Shown: positions 48,487-60,523, counted from the stretch's first letter. The stretch: 64,000 bases of DNA from Breviolum minutum Mf 1.05b.01 (GCA_000507305.1 DF241575.1:1-64000); one strand, 5' to 3'. Program-made: numbers and translations. The notes: a model not told the origin generated them from the sequence alone.

Positions 48487-49456
48487 ATGGGTAATTTGTT
48501 TTCTTCGCCCCTTTTCTTGGTGGAGCTATGGTGCCCAGGAATTTGATGAAATAACGGCAGGGTTGAAGTTCTGATCCCTTAGATCGACTCTTTGAGACCC
48601 TTCCAAGGATTGTAAGAAACAATGGACTCCATGACTGTCCTTACAGAAGAAATCTATCATCTAGGGGGGAGGATTTTGGGTTGCATCTTTGGTGGTGATG
48701 CATACCGAATTTTTTGAAGCATCACTATTCAATGCATTGGGTGTTTTCCTGGGTGCTCCCTCTCTGATCAGTTTTGGGCCTACGCTAGTGAAGGGATGGA
48801 ACATATTAGGCACACACAACACTTCCCACAAGGTCAAGTTACCCATGTATTTTCGGCCACTTTGTAGGGGTTATAACCAGTTTATAATTGGATCCGGGGC
48901 CCCACCTTGAACATTGCACCTATACATCATCGAACACCACCTTCTGCCACGTCACGCTGCCCGCATTTTTGTCTGCGGATTTTCCGCAGCACCGCGTTGT
49001 GTTTTTTCTTCAGCGGCAGGTCGTGATTAAGCAAAAAATAGCTCCGCAGTGAGCAGCTGAGATTTTATCATGAGAATCTAAGGGTCCCAAAACCCCCAAT
49101 GCCACACCAGGAAAGAGGGCCTTCATATGGTGGAACTGATCCCTTAATAAGGGGGTGGGCATTGGAAAAGGTGCCCTTGGATTCGACAAGACATCCCGAG
49201 AGTCGACGACCTGGTTATATTTTTGCTTACGCTTCCAGAACAAGAATGTACACCTATATTCCACAGGAGTCTGAACAAAAGCTAAGGCATATTAATTTTA
49301 CACATACAATCAATCCAATTTTGCGGACAAATATCAAATATTTTGACACAGAATTAGCTAGGTGGTGGTCTCAACCCCTCTGAAAAAAGAGTAGTCAAAA
49401 TGCACGTCTTCCCCGAAATAGGGGTGAACATACAAAATATTCGAAAGCACCTAGTT

Positions 49457-49554
49457 ACCCAAAGGATTCATGTATCGGATATCTACCTATACGTACATTT
49501 TTACCATACAAAAACAAGTGTAGGTAAACATACCAGTCCCATGGATCCTATGTG
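49457..49554. repeat. IR-A element
   Basis: ACCCAAAGGATTCATGTAT and ATCTACCTATACG pair with AAGTGTAGGTAAACAT and AGTCCCATGGATCCTATG. Confidence 0.7.
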
Positions 49555-49806
49555 TTAAGTTATTATTATGTTATTTGCTTGTGTCAGAGTCTCGAAATGA
49601 TCGCCAAATCAAAAAAATGCATCGTTTGTGTGATCGTCTGAACAATGTCTCTGTGGAATACCATGGTATTTGATTCTAGTTCGCCTAACCTAGTCATACA
49701 CCCCTGAAAATTAACATGAAACCCATAAAAAAGATGAAGGTTTGAAAAATTATTGTCCATTTTCAACAGGAAATTTTCAGGCAAAATCTTAATTTTCCAG
49801 TCAAAG

Positions 49807-49925
49807 GTTGTTTCTGGTTCCCATGTGGTAGGTAGTATGTAACCCCTCAGAAGGCAATATATAAGCGGTATATAAGTGGCGGCATATATTGCCAATCGAG
49901 GGATTATATACCACCTACCACCTAT
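49807..49925. repeat. IR-O element
   Basis: Begins TTGTTTCTGGTTCCCATGTG; GTGGTAGGTAGTATGTAACC pairs with TATATACCACCTACCACCTA. The right terminus is degraded. Confidence 0.7.
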
Positions 49926-50209
49926 TGAGAGAGGCCTGATGAAAGGGTAAGGGCTAAGGGTGTATTTCACCCTACCTATAGGAGTTATTTCACTCGATTC
50001 ATAACTACCTGGAACCCCAAACAACCATTTATAAATGCTTGTTTCAATGGGATGATTCCAAATCTTTATATAGAAAATGGTTGTTTCACCAAACATCAAT
50101 TTATAAATGGTTGTTTGGGGTTCCAGGTACTGTTTTTTTTGGGGGACCACCTCGGTGTGAACGTTTTCACATTTTGATACGTGAACATCTTCAACTCCCA
50201 CCACGTGAG

Positions 50210-50356
50210 CCACGAAACACATCCCTGACCTTACTTTCCATTGATTCCTGGGTAGTTCATAGGGATCCTTATATTGGTTTCTGAAATAATCCCTGTACAC
50301 TTGGGTAGTATAATTCCCAACAAATCCCCAAAACAACCAATTTTTATTTCTTTGCT
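50210..50356. repeat. IR-M element
   Basis: GAGCCACGAAACACATCC...TTACTTTCCATTGATTCCTG...TTATTTCTTTGCTCA. Confidence 0.7.
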
Positions 50357-51989
50357 CACGTCTTCTTTGCCCAAAAGTGTTGGTGACCTAACTGTAACTC
50401 AGGCAGGGGTAACAGTGCATGATTTGGGGGTATCCCCGGCCCACTAAGAGTGGAAAGTGAAGGCTTATAGGGGGCCCTTCATAAAAATGAACAGATTATT
50501 ATTATTTCACTGTTAGTGGGTGGGGGATACCCCCAATGCATGATATCTCTCGCAAATGTTCTGAATAAATACCATCCCTAGACATCCACACACCCGCTCA
50601 AAAGTAGTTATGACTGGACATCCAAGAAACACCGAAACTCGGGAGATAATACTGGATGTCTATAGTTTGCATCATGTTTGCATCCACAAGTTTGATTCCG
50701 CCAAAATCAGTAAGTGCAAAATTCACCCTGCTCAACCCCCTCCCCCTTTCTGGTGAGAAGCAACAAAAATCAATCCACACCAACCATCACCAATCTGGCC
50801 AAAGTATAATACTTCACCCACCCAGATTTCTTTGCCATAAGGGGATTTCCCTTCCAAAAACGCTACATTTTGGGGGCCTGTGAGGTCGTGTGAGGTTGCT
50901 GTAATTTGATCAGACCAATGCCCAAACAAACCACCAGCAAATCAACAAACTTCACTTGCCTGCATAACGCTTGGTGCCTACACGACCTCACATCCACCGC
51001 GACAAATGGCTGGACATGGCTAGTGGTCCACGGGGGCCTCTGTTACCGTCCCTAGGATATCTAGGATTGTAAGGCTTTAAGGCCGGCCAAAGTCCTGTGA
51101 TGTTCATCAACTTTCTTCCCCCCTTTCCTCCAAGGCTTAAGAAATTCGACGTTTTTTGAACAAACCACGACTGGAGGTCCCGCTGGAAGTGAGGATCAAT
51201 GTTGAGGACCAATGGGTTGTAATCGTAGTGTACCCTATCTAAATGTATAGGTGAAGTAACCCATTGATCCTGACCATTGATTTATCCACGTCCGTCCCGA
51301 ACAAACTAACGAAACAACTAACGAATCAAAGTTTGGTCTCCATCTTACAATATATCTTTTTAGGGATCCAATCAGCTCACAATGTATGGTATACTGTTGA
51401 TGGCCCAGAAATCCCAAACAACTTCAACCACCGTTTGGATGTATATAAACGGTCGTAAATTATGGGAAACAACTACCATATCAACTGGTGTAGGATTTCT
51501 TCCATCAACCGCATTTACATACATGGATGATTGAGTCTAATTGTAAACTAATAGATAAGTATCCTAGCATACATTGATCTTATGGGCTTCTGAGTAATGG
51601 TTTCTAATACAGGGAACCTGACATAATCTATGTTTTTCCTTTCGGTGATTTGTTATCATTCTCTGACAATATCACGCCTATGGGGATTTGCTTGATGATG
51701 ACAAAAAACAGTAAAACATACCTGCATTTTCCAACCGGTTTGCTTGCTTGGGGTGCCCAAAAAAGCATCCCTTTGGGTTCATACAGCACCCGAACTGGAA
51801 GATGGAATTCACATAGTCCCCATGCACATGTGTTGTCTTGTTCATTGATTCTTCTCCATTTGTCTGGGCAAATTACATCAAATTACTATAAATCCTAAAC
51901 TTGACTTATATAACAGGACTTTGGAGGGATTCCCATTCTAAACACCATTTAAGGTGACCAACCGGCGGGCGTTTGGTCGTTTATAATTT

Positions 51990-52640
51990 GCCCAAGTGGC
52001 GCGAACTTCGTGCTGCAGCTGCAACCAACAAGCCACCAGCAACGTGATGAGCCTCGGGGATCATGGATAACGGTACCCAAAACAGCAACTGCACATGGTA
52101 TGTGACTCCCCCGCAAGACAGTCATGCGGCTTCAGCCGGGTTTTTGCGATGCCTTTACCTGGAAATTAAATTTTCTCAGACATTCCGGGATTCTGCACTT
52201 TCCGAGGGCATTTACATTCGCATGCGGCATGGTTCCCGTTACTCAACTTCACTTCTGTGCCTTTGCACTGTCAAGGACGGGATGTTTTTGGAAGGAAGCG
52301 GATCTCACCCGGGTACAGGTACCCAGCCTCACCAAGGCTCAGCGTCAAACCTGAGCCTATTCTGTTCGCAGATGAGCCCCGTCCGTGTTGCCACAATAGC
52401 CACGACGAGCGCAGGCGACTCTAGCCTCCATGCAATCGAGCTGGGCTGGCCGTCCCAATGGCAATGCGGCAATGCGCATTTCTGCCATCTTGACTGCATC
52501 TGCCATGGAGGACATGAGCAAGAAATGCGCGGTATACGTGATGCTGGCAAGGGAGGCCTATCGTGCTGCCTTAGTACGCAGTCGAAGTTATGGATCTGTT
52601 GGGGATGGCCTATTTAGAGGCTATGTTATGTTGGACTGCT
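51990..52640. other. G+C-rich coding-like island with long frames on both strands
   Basis: About 650 bases differ in composition from the surrounding A+T-rich repeats. Plus frames include a 184-residue open frame from 52063 and, in another frame, AMEDMSKKCAVYVMLAREAY (about 52503-52560). The minus strand also stays open (52329-52550). I cannot decide the strand or family; it may contain one or more exons. Confidence 0.35.
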
Positions 52641-53171
52641 TCAATTTTACCACAATCGCTCTATCCAGCAGCAGTACTATCGAAAGTTTCCAGGACTTGG
52701 AAAAATACACTGTAAATGGATTTGTTCTACTATTATATATTTTCTTGGTTGCTGTTTGATTCAAAGATGTTTTTCGATTTTTCCATCTTTCAAATTGGGG
52801 GAAGATTCATCCAATTGGTTTTTTGTCAGTTGGGATTGAAAGAACCACCTACAATGTGGACGCCTACCAGTTCGACATGGGGTTACGACGCCCACCTTGG
52901 AGTTTTTTATAATTGGTTTCAATTTTTGTTGGGAAGAAGAGATTTAGGGAATTGATACCAGCTCCACCCTGTGTACACCTTGAAAAAAAAGAGTCGACCT
53001 TTCACAAAAATGGGTCTTCAAAGAGAAAAAAAAAAAGGAAGCCTTGAATCCCCCCTTTGTTGTGGTACATGTATAGCAAAACTCCAGTTCTTGTGGTAGA
53101 TTTATTAGCACATGTTCTATATAATACAAGGCAATGATTAATTTCAAGTGATCGGTGACAAGTAGATATAC

Positions 53172-53283
53172 CCTCCCGAAGTTTAACGAAAATCGCCCCT
53201 GACAAGTTACCGAAACCCAATAGGACAGGCAAACGTCTTCCAACCATCATTTTTCAGAGGCGAGTTGTTAAACTTCAGGGGGT
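53172..53283. repeat. IR-G element
   Basis: ACCCTCCCGAAGTTTAACGA against GTTGTTAAACTTCAGGGGGT. Confidence 0.8.
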
Positions 53284-53364
53284 TTAAGTATACTATTACG
53301 GATCCCCCGATCCACAAACTCCGTTGATGTTTTTGGGTTTTTTCATGTGGGATCCGTAACGCAC

Positions 53365-53521
53365 ACCCATTGGGACTAGCATATTTACCATGAGCCCCCT
53401 AAACCATGAAACATTAAGGTTTCGGCCAACTAAAAACGAGGTTATTTACCATACAAACCTCTAAACATGTAGCTTTTGGGGTGGTAAATGTATACGTAAA
53501 TATACCGGTCCCATGGATGGT
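53365..53521. repeat. IR-A element with enlarged centre
   Basis: CCCATTGGGACTAGCATATT / TTTACC pairs with GTAAATATACCGGTCCCATG. A second inverted pair inside (AACCATGAAACATTAAGG / TTATTTACCATACAAACC region) makes it longer than other copies. Confidence 0.65.
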
Positions 53522-54142
53522 TCAGAGCCAACTTTCCACGATGACATCGCGACACGTGTCAGCAACTTGGACGATTTTTTCACCACCGAAAGCTACTGTT
53601 GATGGAAAAAATCCTGCACCGGTTGATATGGTACATATCCCATTATATACATGGTTTCATACATGTTAGGTGGTGCAGGATTTCATTTCTTCCATCAGTA
53701 TCTTTTACATATCTTGCCATGTACCTGCAAATGTGCAAACATGAAACAATGAAAAAGGTGTGGCTTGGCATGTTGAGAAAGTCCAGCTTGACATAACATC
53801 AACTTAAACACACTTATACTGTTGTTATGGCATGTTATGGCTAGTCATAGTCAACCTACCCCCCCCCTACCGTACCCCCCCCAGAAATAGAGGCTTAGTA
53901 AGGCCTTATTATTTAAGGAAAACCACTGGTCTTGTGTTGTTTTCAAGTGTAACTTCAGGGTGCTCAAAAACCACAAGTTGTGAAAGTTGCGAAGCTTCAG
54001 CCGATGTGAAAATCTGTTCAAAAGGTTGAAAGTTTATACCCCACATATGTGCCAGGGTCTAAACTCTTTATATTGGGGATGGTCATCCCACCTTTCATAG
54101 CAATCCTTCTACTAGGTATATACTGCATAAAACCTTACTATT

Positions 54143-54252
54143 GAAGCATCCACGGGACGAAGGGTATATTTACTTACATGAACACCATATTTTACCATTA
54201 AACACAACCAAATGCATCACTGGTAAATATATCATACATGGAAATGGTATGG
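54143..54252. repeat. IR-A element
   Basis: GAAGCATCCACGGGACG and GGTATATTTACTTACATG pair with CTGGTAAATATATCATACAT and GGAAATGGTATGGG. Confidence 0.7.
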
Positions 54253-54774
54253 GATTTGTACATCCCGGAAACAAATCGCACACTGACCGCGCGTTTTGGT
54301 ACTAAAGAAATGCTAACCAACGAGACCTCCCTCAACACACATCATGCCAGGTAGCCCAAGGTCGCGCATGGATGGAGGTTGATACACTGTGCTTAGCAAC
54401 TGCCTCAGACAATTTACAAGGCCTACTGTAGAGAGGGATTTGTTTTTCCTAGAACTACTCAGTACACCCCCGGAAGATTAACGGCTGGAACCTGAGAATA
54501 CGGGCCCCATGGAAAAGGAAAATTATCTTGAAAACCATCATTTTGATGGAAGAAATCCGGCTAACCAGTTGAGTTTGGTAGTTTATCTACCATTATTGCA
54601 TGGTTTTATACATCCCAGGTGGTGCAGGATTTCTGCAACTAACAGTAGTAAGGGCCCACCTTGTGGGAGGGGTTTAGCATCAACAATTCTAGGGGACAAA
54701 TGTCCGCTCAACGAATCTCCCAGGATGGCACTGTTTGTGGTCAAATTTTAGTGCGGGGGGATTCCGAGATCGTA

Positions 54775-54913
54775 GGATTCATGGGACTGGTATTGTTACC
54801 TACATTTGGTTATTTTTAATAATATATGGATGGTATGGGGATGATTTTTGGATGGAAAATGTAAATGTAGGTTTATACATATACCATATCATATATACAT
54901 GGATCATACTGGG
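54775..54913. repeat. IR-A element
   Basis: TAGGATTCATGGGACTGGT and GTTACCTACATTTGG pair with AAATGTAGGTTTATAC and CATACATGGATCAT-type arms; the centre is expanded. Confidence 0.65.
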
Positions 54914-55410
54914 TAATGTAGTCGTGACTGGCATCTTAGGTGGGCTTTCGATGAAACAAGCAAACATGTTTGTTTTTGTAACATCTGCATATCACCTTGA
55001 CTCTGTAAAAAACAAACCTGGCAACACTGTTGATTCATCTACTACCAAAATATTTCAACAAGGCTCATGACACCACCCCAAGCTTCATCTATGAATAACA
55101 CTAGGAAACTCTCTCAAAATTTTCCCACACATTTCCCTAGACATCCAAACACCTAAACTATTAAACTGATGTTCGGAATGACTGAATCCCCAAAAGAATA
55201 TACAACTAACACCCCACTAACCTCAGGTTTTTCGCCGGATGTCTACTTAGTTCTTGGAGGATTGACATCCCACTTAGTAAGTGGTTGGTTAAATGGGTTA
55301 CAAACCAGATATAACCAAAGACTAACCCTACTAAGGGGACTTACTAACCATGGTAATCAACCACTGAAAAAAACTGGGACGATCTTCCAAGTACCGCGAC
55401 TTTGACAATT

Positions 55411-55564
55411 TGGGTGTAGGGTGCGTATTCTCTAACGACCTCTGTTCAACCCCCCGACCCAAACAAACACCTTTCTTTTGACCGCACAAGGCTGGAGTGA
55501 GGGCATCACGGCGACTCAGCCGACTTGTCGGCGACTTGGCTTCGACGATCCAAACTTTCAACAT
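55411..55564 (-). CDS. Coding-like exon whose GT donor is the end of an IR-F element
   Basis: Reads MLKVWIVEAKSPTSRLSRRD, ALTPALCGQKKGVCLGRG and on to PKLSKSR between CTCCGAAG and GTACTTGGAAG. The donor GT is the first dinucleotide of the IR-F terminus (55253-55410 region). Family unknown. Confidence 0.4.
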
Positions 55565-55872
55565 CTTCGGAGGTGGTGTTGAAATGGCGGCTGAACATAA
55601 AAGATCATAAAAGAACCCTAGCCATCCACGAGTTCAAACGGTTGTTTCAATCTGATGATTCCAAATCTTTAAATGGAAGGTGAGTGTTTCACCAAACGTC
55701 CGTTGAACAATTGTTGTTTAGGGTTCCAGGTATGTAAACAAAAATAGAGAAAGAGATTCTGTAACGATATACTGTCTTGGTAAACCTTAGGTTGCTTGCT
55801 GAAAGGTTTGACATTTGAGTGGACAAGCTTCTAAATTCCCACAAAGCTCTAAGAAAGACCCTTTTTGGGACG

Positions 55873-56047
55873 ATTCCTAAGATCATGGGAACCTAAGGGG
55901 AAAATCCCCAATGCCAAACCCCCCAAGAAATAAGCCCCTAATAAGGCCTTATTAAGGGAAACCGTTGGTTAATAGTCCCTCAATAAGGCCGGCTATTTCT
56001 TGGGTGGGGTGGCATTGCAGGGGTCCACTTAGGTTCCCATGATAAGA
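55873..56047. repeat. IR-Q long palindrome
   Basis: TAAGATCATGGGAACCTAAG pairs with CTTAGGTTCCCATGATAAGA; the inner arm CCCCAAGAAATAAGCC pairs with GGCTATTTCTTGGGTG. About 175 bp. Confidence 0.85.
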
Positions 56048-56569
56048 TCTGCTGTGATGTAGCAAATCAGACTATCAATGCACGATATCGTTCAGTGATT
56101 TTACCAATACAATCTGGTTCTTCACCAAGCTTTGATTGTTTTTCGAAACTTCTATTTGCACGTGTAATTCAAAGTACCCTTTAAAATCCTCCAGCCTGTG
56201 AAAGGTGACGTTTTCATCCCAAACAAGTACACCTTAACAGAATTGCCAGGCAAAAATCAAAAATATACTGGAAAGGAAAAAAACCAAGAAAAAACATGTC
56301 ATGTTCTTTTACCATCTTTTACCAATCAGATTCCTAATTCAGTACGTTTTTGGGGTAACATATTCCCGTTCAGTACCTTTTGTAGGTTGTTTATCTCCAG
56401 AAATACAGGTTTTGCGATGCATTCCGTTTGAGATTTTCATGTCGGTGTCCGTCATCAACATCACCAGCATGTGTTTTTTGATAAAAACTCCATTGTACGG
56501 GTTTTGTGATAGGGGGGTAGGTTGACCGGCGACAAAAACCGAGAATTTTACCTACCTACCTGAACGAGT

Positions 56570-56722
56570 TTACTTCCACCAACCAACATTGGAACTGTTG
56601 CACCTTTGCTTTCCGTTTCACACACCACCTCCGATACCGATGCGACAAACTTCCAACCGTTGGGATCTGGAGTTGTCCAACATTGGTACAGTAAATCACG
56701 ATAACATCCTGGGTGAATGTCA
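56570..56722 (-). CDS. Coding-like exon: YQCWTTPDPNGWKFVASV
   Basis: The minus strand reads KNDIHPGCYRDLLYQCWTTP then NGWKFVASVSEVVCETESKG and ends at a clean donor (GTTCAG|GTAGGT). Family not recognised. With the next island it suggests a minus-strand gene here. Confidence 0.45.
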
Positions 56723-56899
56723 TTTTTTCCGGCCTCCAAAAGTATCAGAGGTACCTGATTTTGATGATTTTTTGGAATTCATAAGAAGTTGGTCGATGAT
56801 AATTTCAATGAAATTGGGAGACTCCAGCGTTTGGCCCATTTGTTTAAACAACTTTCACCCAGATACCAACCGACTTCAGCTCTGATTTATGTTTTGTGT

Positions 56900-57050
56900 G
56901 CAACAAATTTTTGTGTTGCTTTTGGATGGTATCTGCCCAAATTTCAGCGGGGTCATTAAAACACAACCCGCGGAATTCCATAAATCTTTCAACAAGTTTG
57001 ATCTTCCCCCAAAATGGGTTTTATTTACTGACCCCTGTTTCACGCGCTAC
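56900..57050 (-). CDS. Coding-like segment: KTHFGGRSNLLKDLWNSAG
   Basis: The minus strand reads SVNKTHFGGRSNLLKDLWNS then AGCVLMTPLKFGQIPSK after GAAACAG. The plus strand is open too, so the strand is not certain. Between it and 56722 the frame QMGQTLESPNFIEIIIDQLL is also open. Confidence 0.35.
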
Positions 57051-57342
57051 AAAAAGTCTCTTTCAGATAGTCAAAGAGCGCCAAGTACACCTCAGCACCC
57101 AACGGCCAAAAACACAAACACGCACACTCACACACTCTTCGATGGCTCGTTGGAAACATCTGAAGGGGCAAAACCCTGAGGTTTGCAGGGATATTTACAA
57201 TGGTTTCAAAAATCCGAATATAACATGGGTGTAGTAAAATCTCTTGTACACAGCAGCAAACGTATTGATTGGTGATACTCAATTATCGAAGATATTTCAA
57301 ACACAACTTAGAAATAAATAACATGAAACATTATTTTAGCAA

Positions 57343-57440
57343 GTTTCCTTAAATGGTGGTACACCCAAAACAGCCCAATATGATCATTTTTAGTAGGGCA
57401 AACCCATGGTTGTTGGGTACCACCATTTTGGGAAACCCCC
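57343..57440. repeat. IR-B element
   Basis: GTTTCCTTAAATGGTGGTAC at the left pairs with GTACCACCATTTTGGGAAAC at the right; the internal part is diverged. Confidence 0.75.
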
Positions 57441-57962
57441 ATATAAATATATAATCTAATGAAGCCCGTCATTGTCATCCCGAAAATTCCGTCCCCCAAG
57501 GCCGGCTATTTCGGCTATTTCCCTGACAAAAAGAGTGGGCTTTTTTGAGGGAGTACCTCCAAAAAAAACAGGAACCAAAAGACAAGCAGTCTTACTTTGA
57601 AGATTGTCCTAGTTAGTAAGTAGTTGGTAACCCCCATTTATAAGCAATTTAGGCCATTTGGAAGGGGTCCCACAACCCCAGATAGGGGATATATTAATCA
57701 TGGTTCTGAACCACTTAGGAACCCTGGGAGGATCCAACAAGCACTTCATCCCTCCCTTGGTACATGACGTAGTCCCAAATGACTCGGGTTTAGTTCGGAA
57801 TCCCCTGGTAACCAAACAGATATTTCGAATGCTCACGTGGCGACGTGGCCTTTTCGCATCAAGAAGGTAGTGAGGGATTTCACCTATTAAGTTAATAATA
57901 TACCTGCAAAACAAACATGACAACCGGAAAAACAACCATTTATGAAAATTCATTTTCTATAT

Positions 57963-58065
57963 GGGGGTTTCTTAAAATGGTGGGTTTCCCCAACAACCAT
58001 GGTTTTCTTTTTAAAAATGATCATTTTGAGGTGTTTGGGGGGTACCACAATTCAAGGAAACACCC
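57963..58065. repeat. IR-B element
   Basis: GGGGGTTTCTTAAAATGG against CAAGGAAACACCC, with TGATCATTTT also inside the copy at 57343. Head-to-head with that copy 520 bp away. Confidence 0.75.
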
Positions 58066-58706
58066 ATATATAAAGATGGTAATGTTTCATTGCCGTGTTA
58101 GGACCCACTGGAGGGAAAAAAAAACATTCACAACTGGATTTTCAGTGGGTTACTCACCATTGCTTCGGAGAACAAAAACAATCACAACACATCACATGGC
58201 GAGCCAAACAAAACCCATAAATCAAGGGAGCAACAATTGTTGCAGCAACAAATCAAAAAAAAAAACACCACCAACCCCCATGGTCAACATCTTTATACAT
58301 GTTTGTTTTGATCAGAAGTTTACACCTGACAAATCGACAAACGGTCCAACGGGTTGAAACATTTTGGGATGCCCTGGCAGTGGTATTTGGCACGGTCTTC
58401 ACCTAATGGATGCCAATGGGAAGGGCTCAAATTTGACTTAGATCTTTCCTGTCCCATACCATCTATTAGTAAGGTATATTGACCTACATGTGACGTCATG
58501 GTTCATGGCAGATGTATAGGTAATTATACTACCTGGAGATTCAATCTCCTTATAATTCTTCTGTGTTTCAGGTGTTGACTGTGTTTTTGGATATATCGAT
58601 GGAAACTTAGTGCGCAAAAACTTAAATCACTAAAACGACTGTTTTTTTGGGATATATTCCACATAGTTTAAAGCATATAATCGATTATATAGATATGAAC
58701 CCATAA

Positions 58707-58727
58707 GGAAATATATATATATATATA
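58707..58727. repeat. AT dinucleotide run
   Basis: About ten AT units. Similar short runs are at 60707-60722 and 62447-62463, and at 18508-18530. Confidence 0.9.
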
Positions 58728-59479
58728 TGTTACAGGGTTGTGGTGGTTGTTGTGCTGTGTGGTGCGTGCGGCACAGCTCGGCTGCACTTGTCCTTGGCAT
58801 CGGTGGGCTCAAGAAGCAGGGCAGCTAGCGGCTGGAAGGGGTAAAGCCGATCCTAAGTTCAATTAAGGGGGGTCGTGGGTTGATACCAACAAAGTTAGTG
58901 CATATATATGCATATATAAACCACGTGCTAGTGAGTTGGATGAAAGCGTTTGTGGAAAATATATAGCGAGAGTGTGCAGTTGAAACATATGCAGAGTGAA
59001 TGCTACTGTGAGCTCATACAATTTTGGATGTTATATATATGATTTGTTCCTCTTTGCCTTTTCTGGGGTGGGTATGCGCTATAAATTGCTCATTTGGGCA
59101 CACGCAGCTAAGGAGGGATGCCTGCGCAATGCACCATTGCATCTTCTTTGGGTAGCAAGTCCCTTGACAGCGTCCAACTGGGTGGACTCGGGTCGACATA
59201 TATATTGTTAGATCGATGGTCTTTCATGCTGGGGCACTCGAGGATCATTTAACATTTAACATGTGACATGTACCGCATGTGTTAGTCCAGCTTCGCCTTA
59301 AGATCCCTGAGCCCAGGCTGTGGTGACTGCTACGCTTGCTGGTGGGTCTTGGCACTGGATGGCATTGGGTCATCGGGTACGCTTCCCCCGTGCTATGCGT
59401 GCACTTGTTTCATAGGTCATTGGTTCAATAGTCAACTTATCATTTATAATATTTATATGTACTAGCCTTTTTTTGGCTT

Positions 59480-59632
59480 AAAGAGGTTGGGCAAGTTTGG
59501 TTTGAAGGAGCCATGGGAAAAAAAGAACCTGGCACGGCTTTGGCGGGCGCTTGGGAAAAGAATGATGAAATCCGAGCCAATGCCCGAGCACAATCGGCAG
59601 CCACTAGGAATTGTTGATCTTGAATTTTTTAG
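59480..59632 (+). CDS. Possible 5' exon of the plus-strand gene
   Basis: The frame LKEPWEKKNLARLWRALGKR followed by MMKSEPMPEHNRQPLGIVD is open to a TAG at about 59627-59629. An overlapping frame starting MGKKEPGTALAGAWEKNDEI is also open. Limits are approximate and no family was recognised. Confidence 0.4.
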
Positions 59633-59752
59633 AATTTGATAACATCATCTGGAGTCCTTTACATGTACGGGTCAGTATCAACACCCCAACCAATAGTAAA
59701 AATGCCATCCTTTTCATGCAAACATTTATCCAATCTATGTGCGACATCCTAG

Positions 59753-60250
59753 GTTATTATCCGTGGCAGTAATGTGACCCGAGATGCATTAGTCAACAAT
59801 GCCTTAGTCCTTGAGTTGGCTATCAACCACATTGGAAGCAGGGTTGGTGTGGACACCTTGGATTTGCATTTGCGGGCACTCCATGGTTCCTTTGACGAAA
59901 GTTTCGAGGAATATAGTTTAAATATCGATATCATACATTTCCACATGAGGCACACACTCATGAAACCAAATGCTAACATGATCAGTGTTGTACCTGTTCT
60001 CTGAGGCGGGGCTTCTCACACCCAAGCTTGGTACTTGAAGCGGTGCATGAGTCTCTACAACGACATTTGCCGCCGTAACCATCTCCCAAGGGAACTTCCC
60101 ATTAGACAACTGATGGGCAACACGGGGATTGATTTGACGTTGTATGGGCCAGCATCTAGTGACAATCTCGAGGGTGAAGGTGAGACTGGACTAGCCGAAA
60201 ATATGGAAGATGGTGAATCTGATGAAGAAGGTGAATTTGAAGACGACCCA
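59753..60250 (+). pseudogene. Exon of a dinoflagellate-type gene with one in-frame TGA
   Basis: Starts after CATCCTAG (VIIRGSNVTRDALVNNALVL) and ends DEEGEFEDDP before GTATGT. The same frame is open throughout except a TGA at 60002-60004 (VPVL-stop-GGASHTQAWYLKR). The sequence on both sides of the stop is protein-like, ending in an acidic tail. Either a nonsense mutation in a decayed copy, a readthrough codon or a sequencing error; a 24-nt intron is possible but unlikely. No named domain recognised. Confidence 0.6.
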
Positions 60251-60410
60251 GTATGTTTCTAGCATGCACTTCTTCAGCTAGGTAGACATCAACCCCAAAA
60301 GTCTGTTCCAAAAAAGGCATGTGTAAGATAGTAGCTCGAGTAAATCAATTTGCAAAACTTAAAACATGCGCACATATAACTTAAATGTATCCAACTGCTT
60401 CTGAGGTGAA

Positions 60411-60523
60411 GTGGCTGAAGAACCAGAACTTCTACCAGAACTTCAACCCGAAGCTTCAGAACCCATCGCAGTTGAGACGGTTGAAGTGAAGGGTGAAGGG
60501 ACATTGAAAGTGAGAATCCCAGT
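60411..60523 (+). CDS. Acidic exon of the plus-strand gene
   Basis: The frame VAEEPELLPELQPEASEPIA, ending VETVEVKGEGTLK, continues the acidic composition of the previous exon, with GTGAGA as a possible donor. A second frame across the same bases is also open, so exact boundaries are unresolved. Confidence 0.45.

Larger units (their letters stand above)
48911..51989. other. Repeat-rich stretch without a recognised gene
   Basis: Contains an IR-Q-like half (about 49068-49170), IR-D (49354-49455), IR-A (49457-49554), IR-O (49807-49925), a B-related inverted repeat (50022-50127), IR-M (50210-50356), a GGGGGTATCCCC-type inverted repeat (about 50428-50535) and IR-N (about 50795-50910). Confidence 0.5.
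52641..55252. other. Repeat-rich stretch without a recognised gene
   Basis: Contains IR-G (53172-53283), a long IR-A (53365-53521), IR-P (53596-53700), IR-A (54143-54252), part of IR-H with a second IR-P (54540-54645) and IR-A (54775-54913). Confidence 0.5.
57051..59479. other. Repeat-rich intergenic-like stretch, upstream of the plus-strand gene
   Basis: Contains IR-B copies (57343-57440, 57963-58065), IR-F (57605-57731), IR-A (58452-58532) and an AT dinucleotide run (58707-58727). From about 58730 the base composition changes and IR elements stop, which fits a promoter/5' region for the gene starting near 59.5 kb. No specific promoter motif was recognised. Confidence 0.45.

Noticed and set aside
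49584-50336. 250-residue minus-strand open frame
   Set aside because: It runs through an IR-O element, a B-related palindrome and an IR-M element; only a short middle part (about 50120-50220) looks protein-like.
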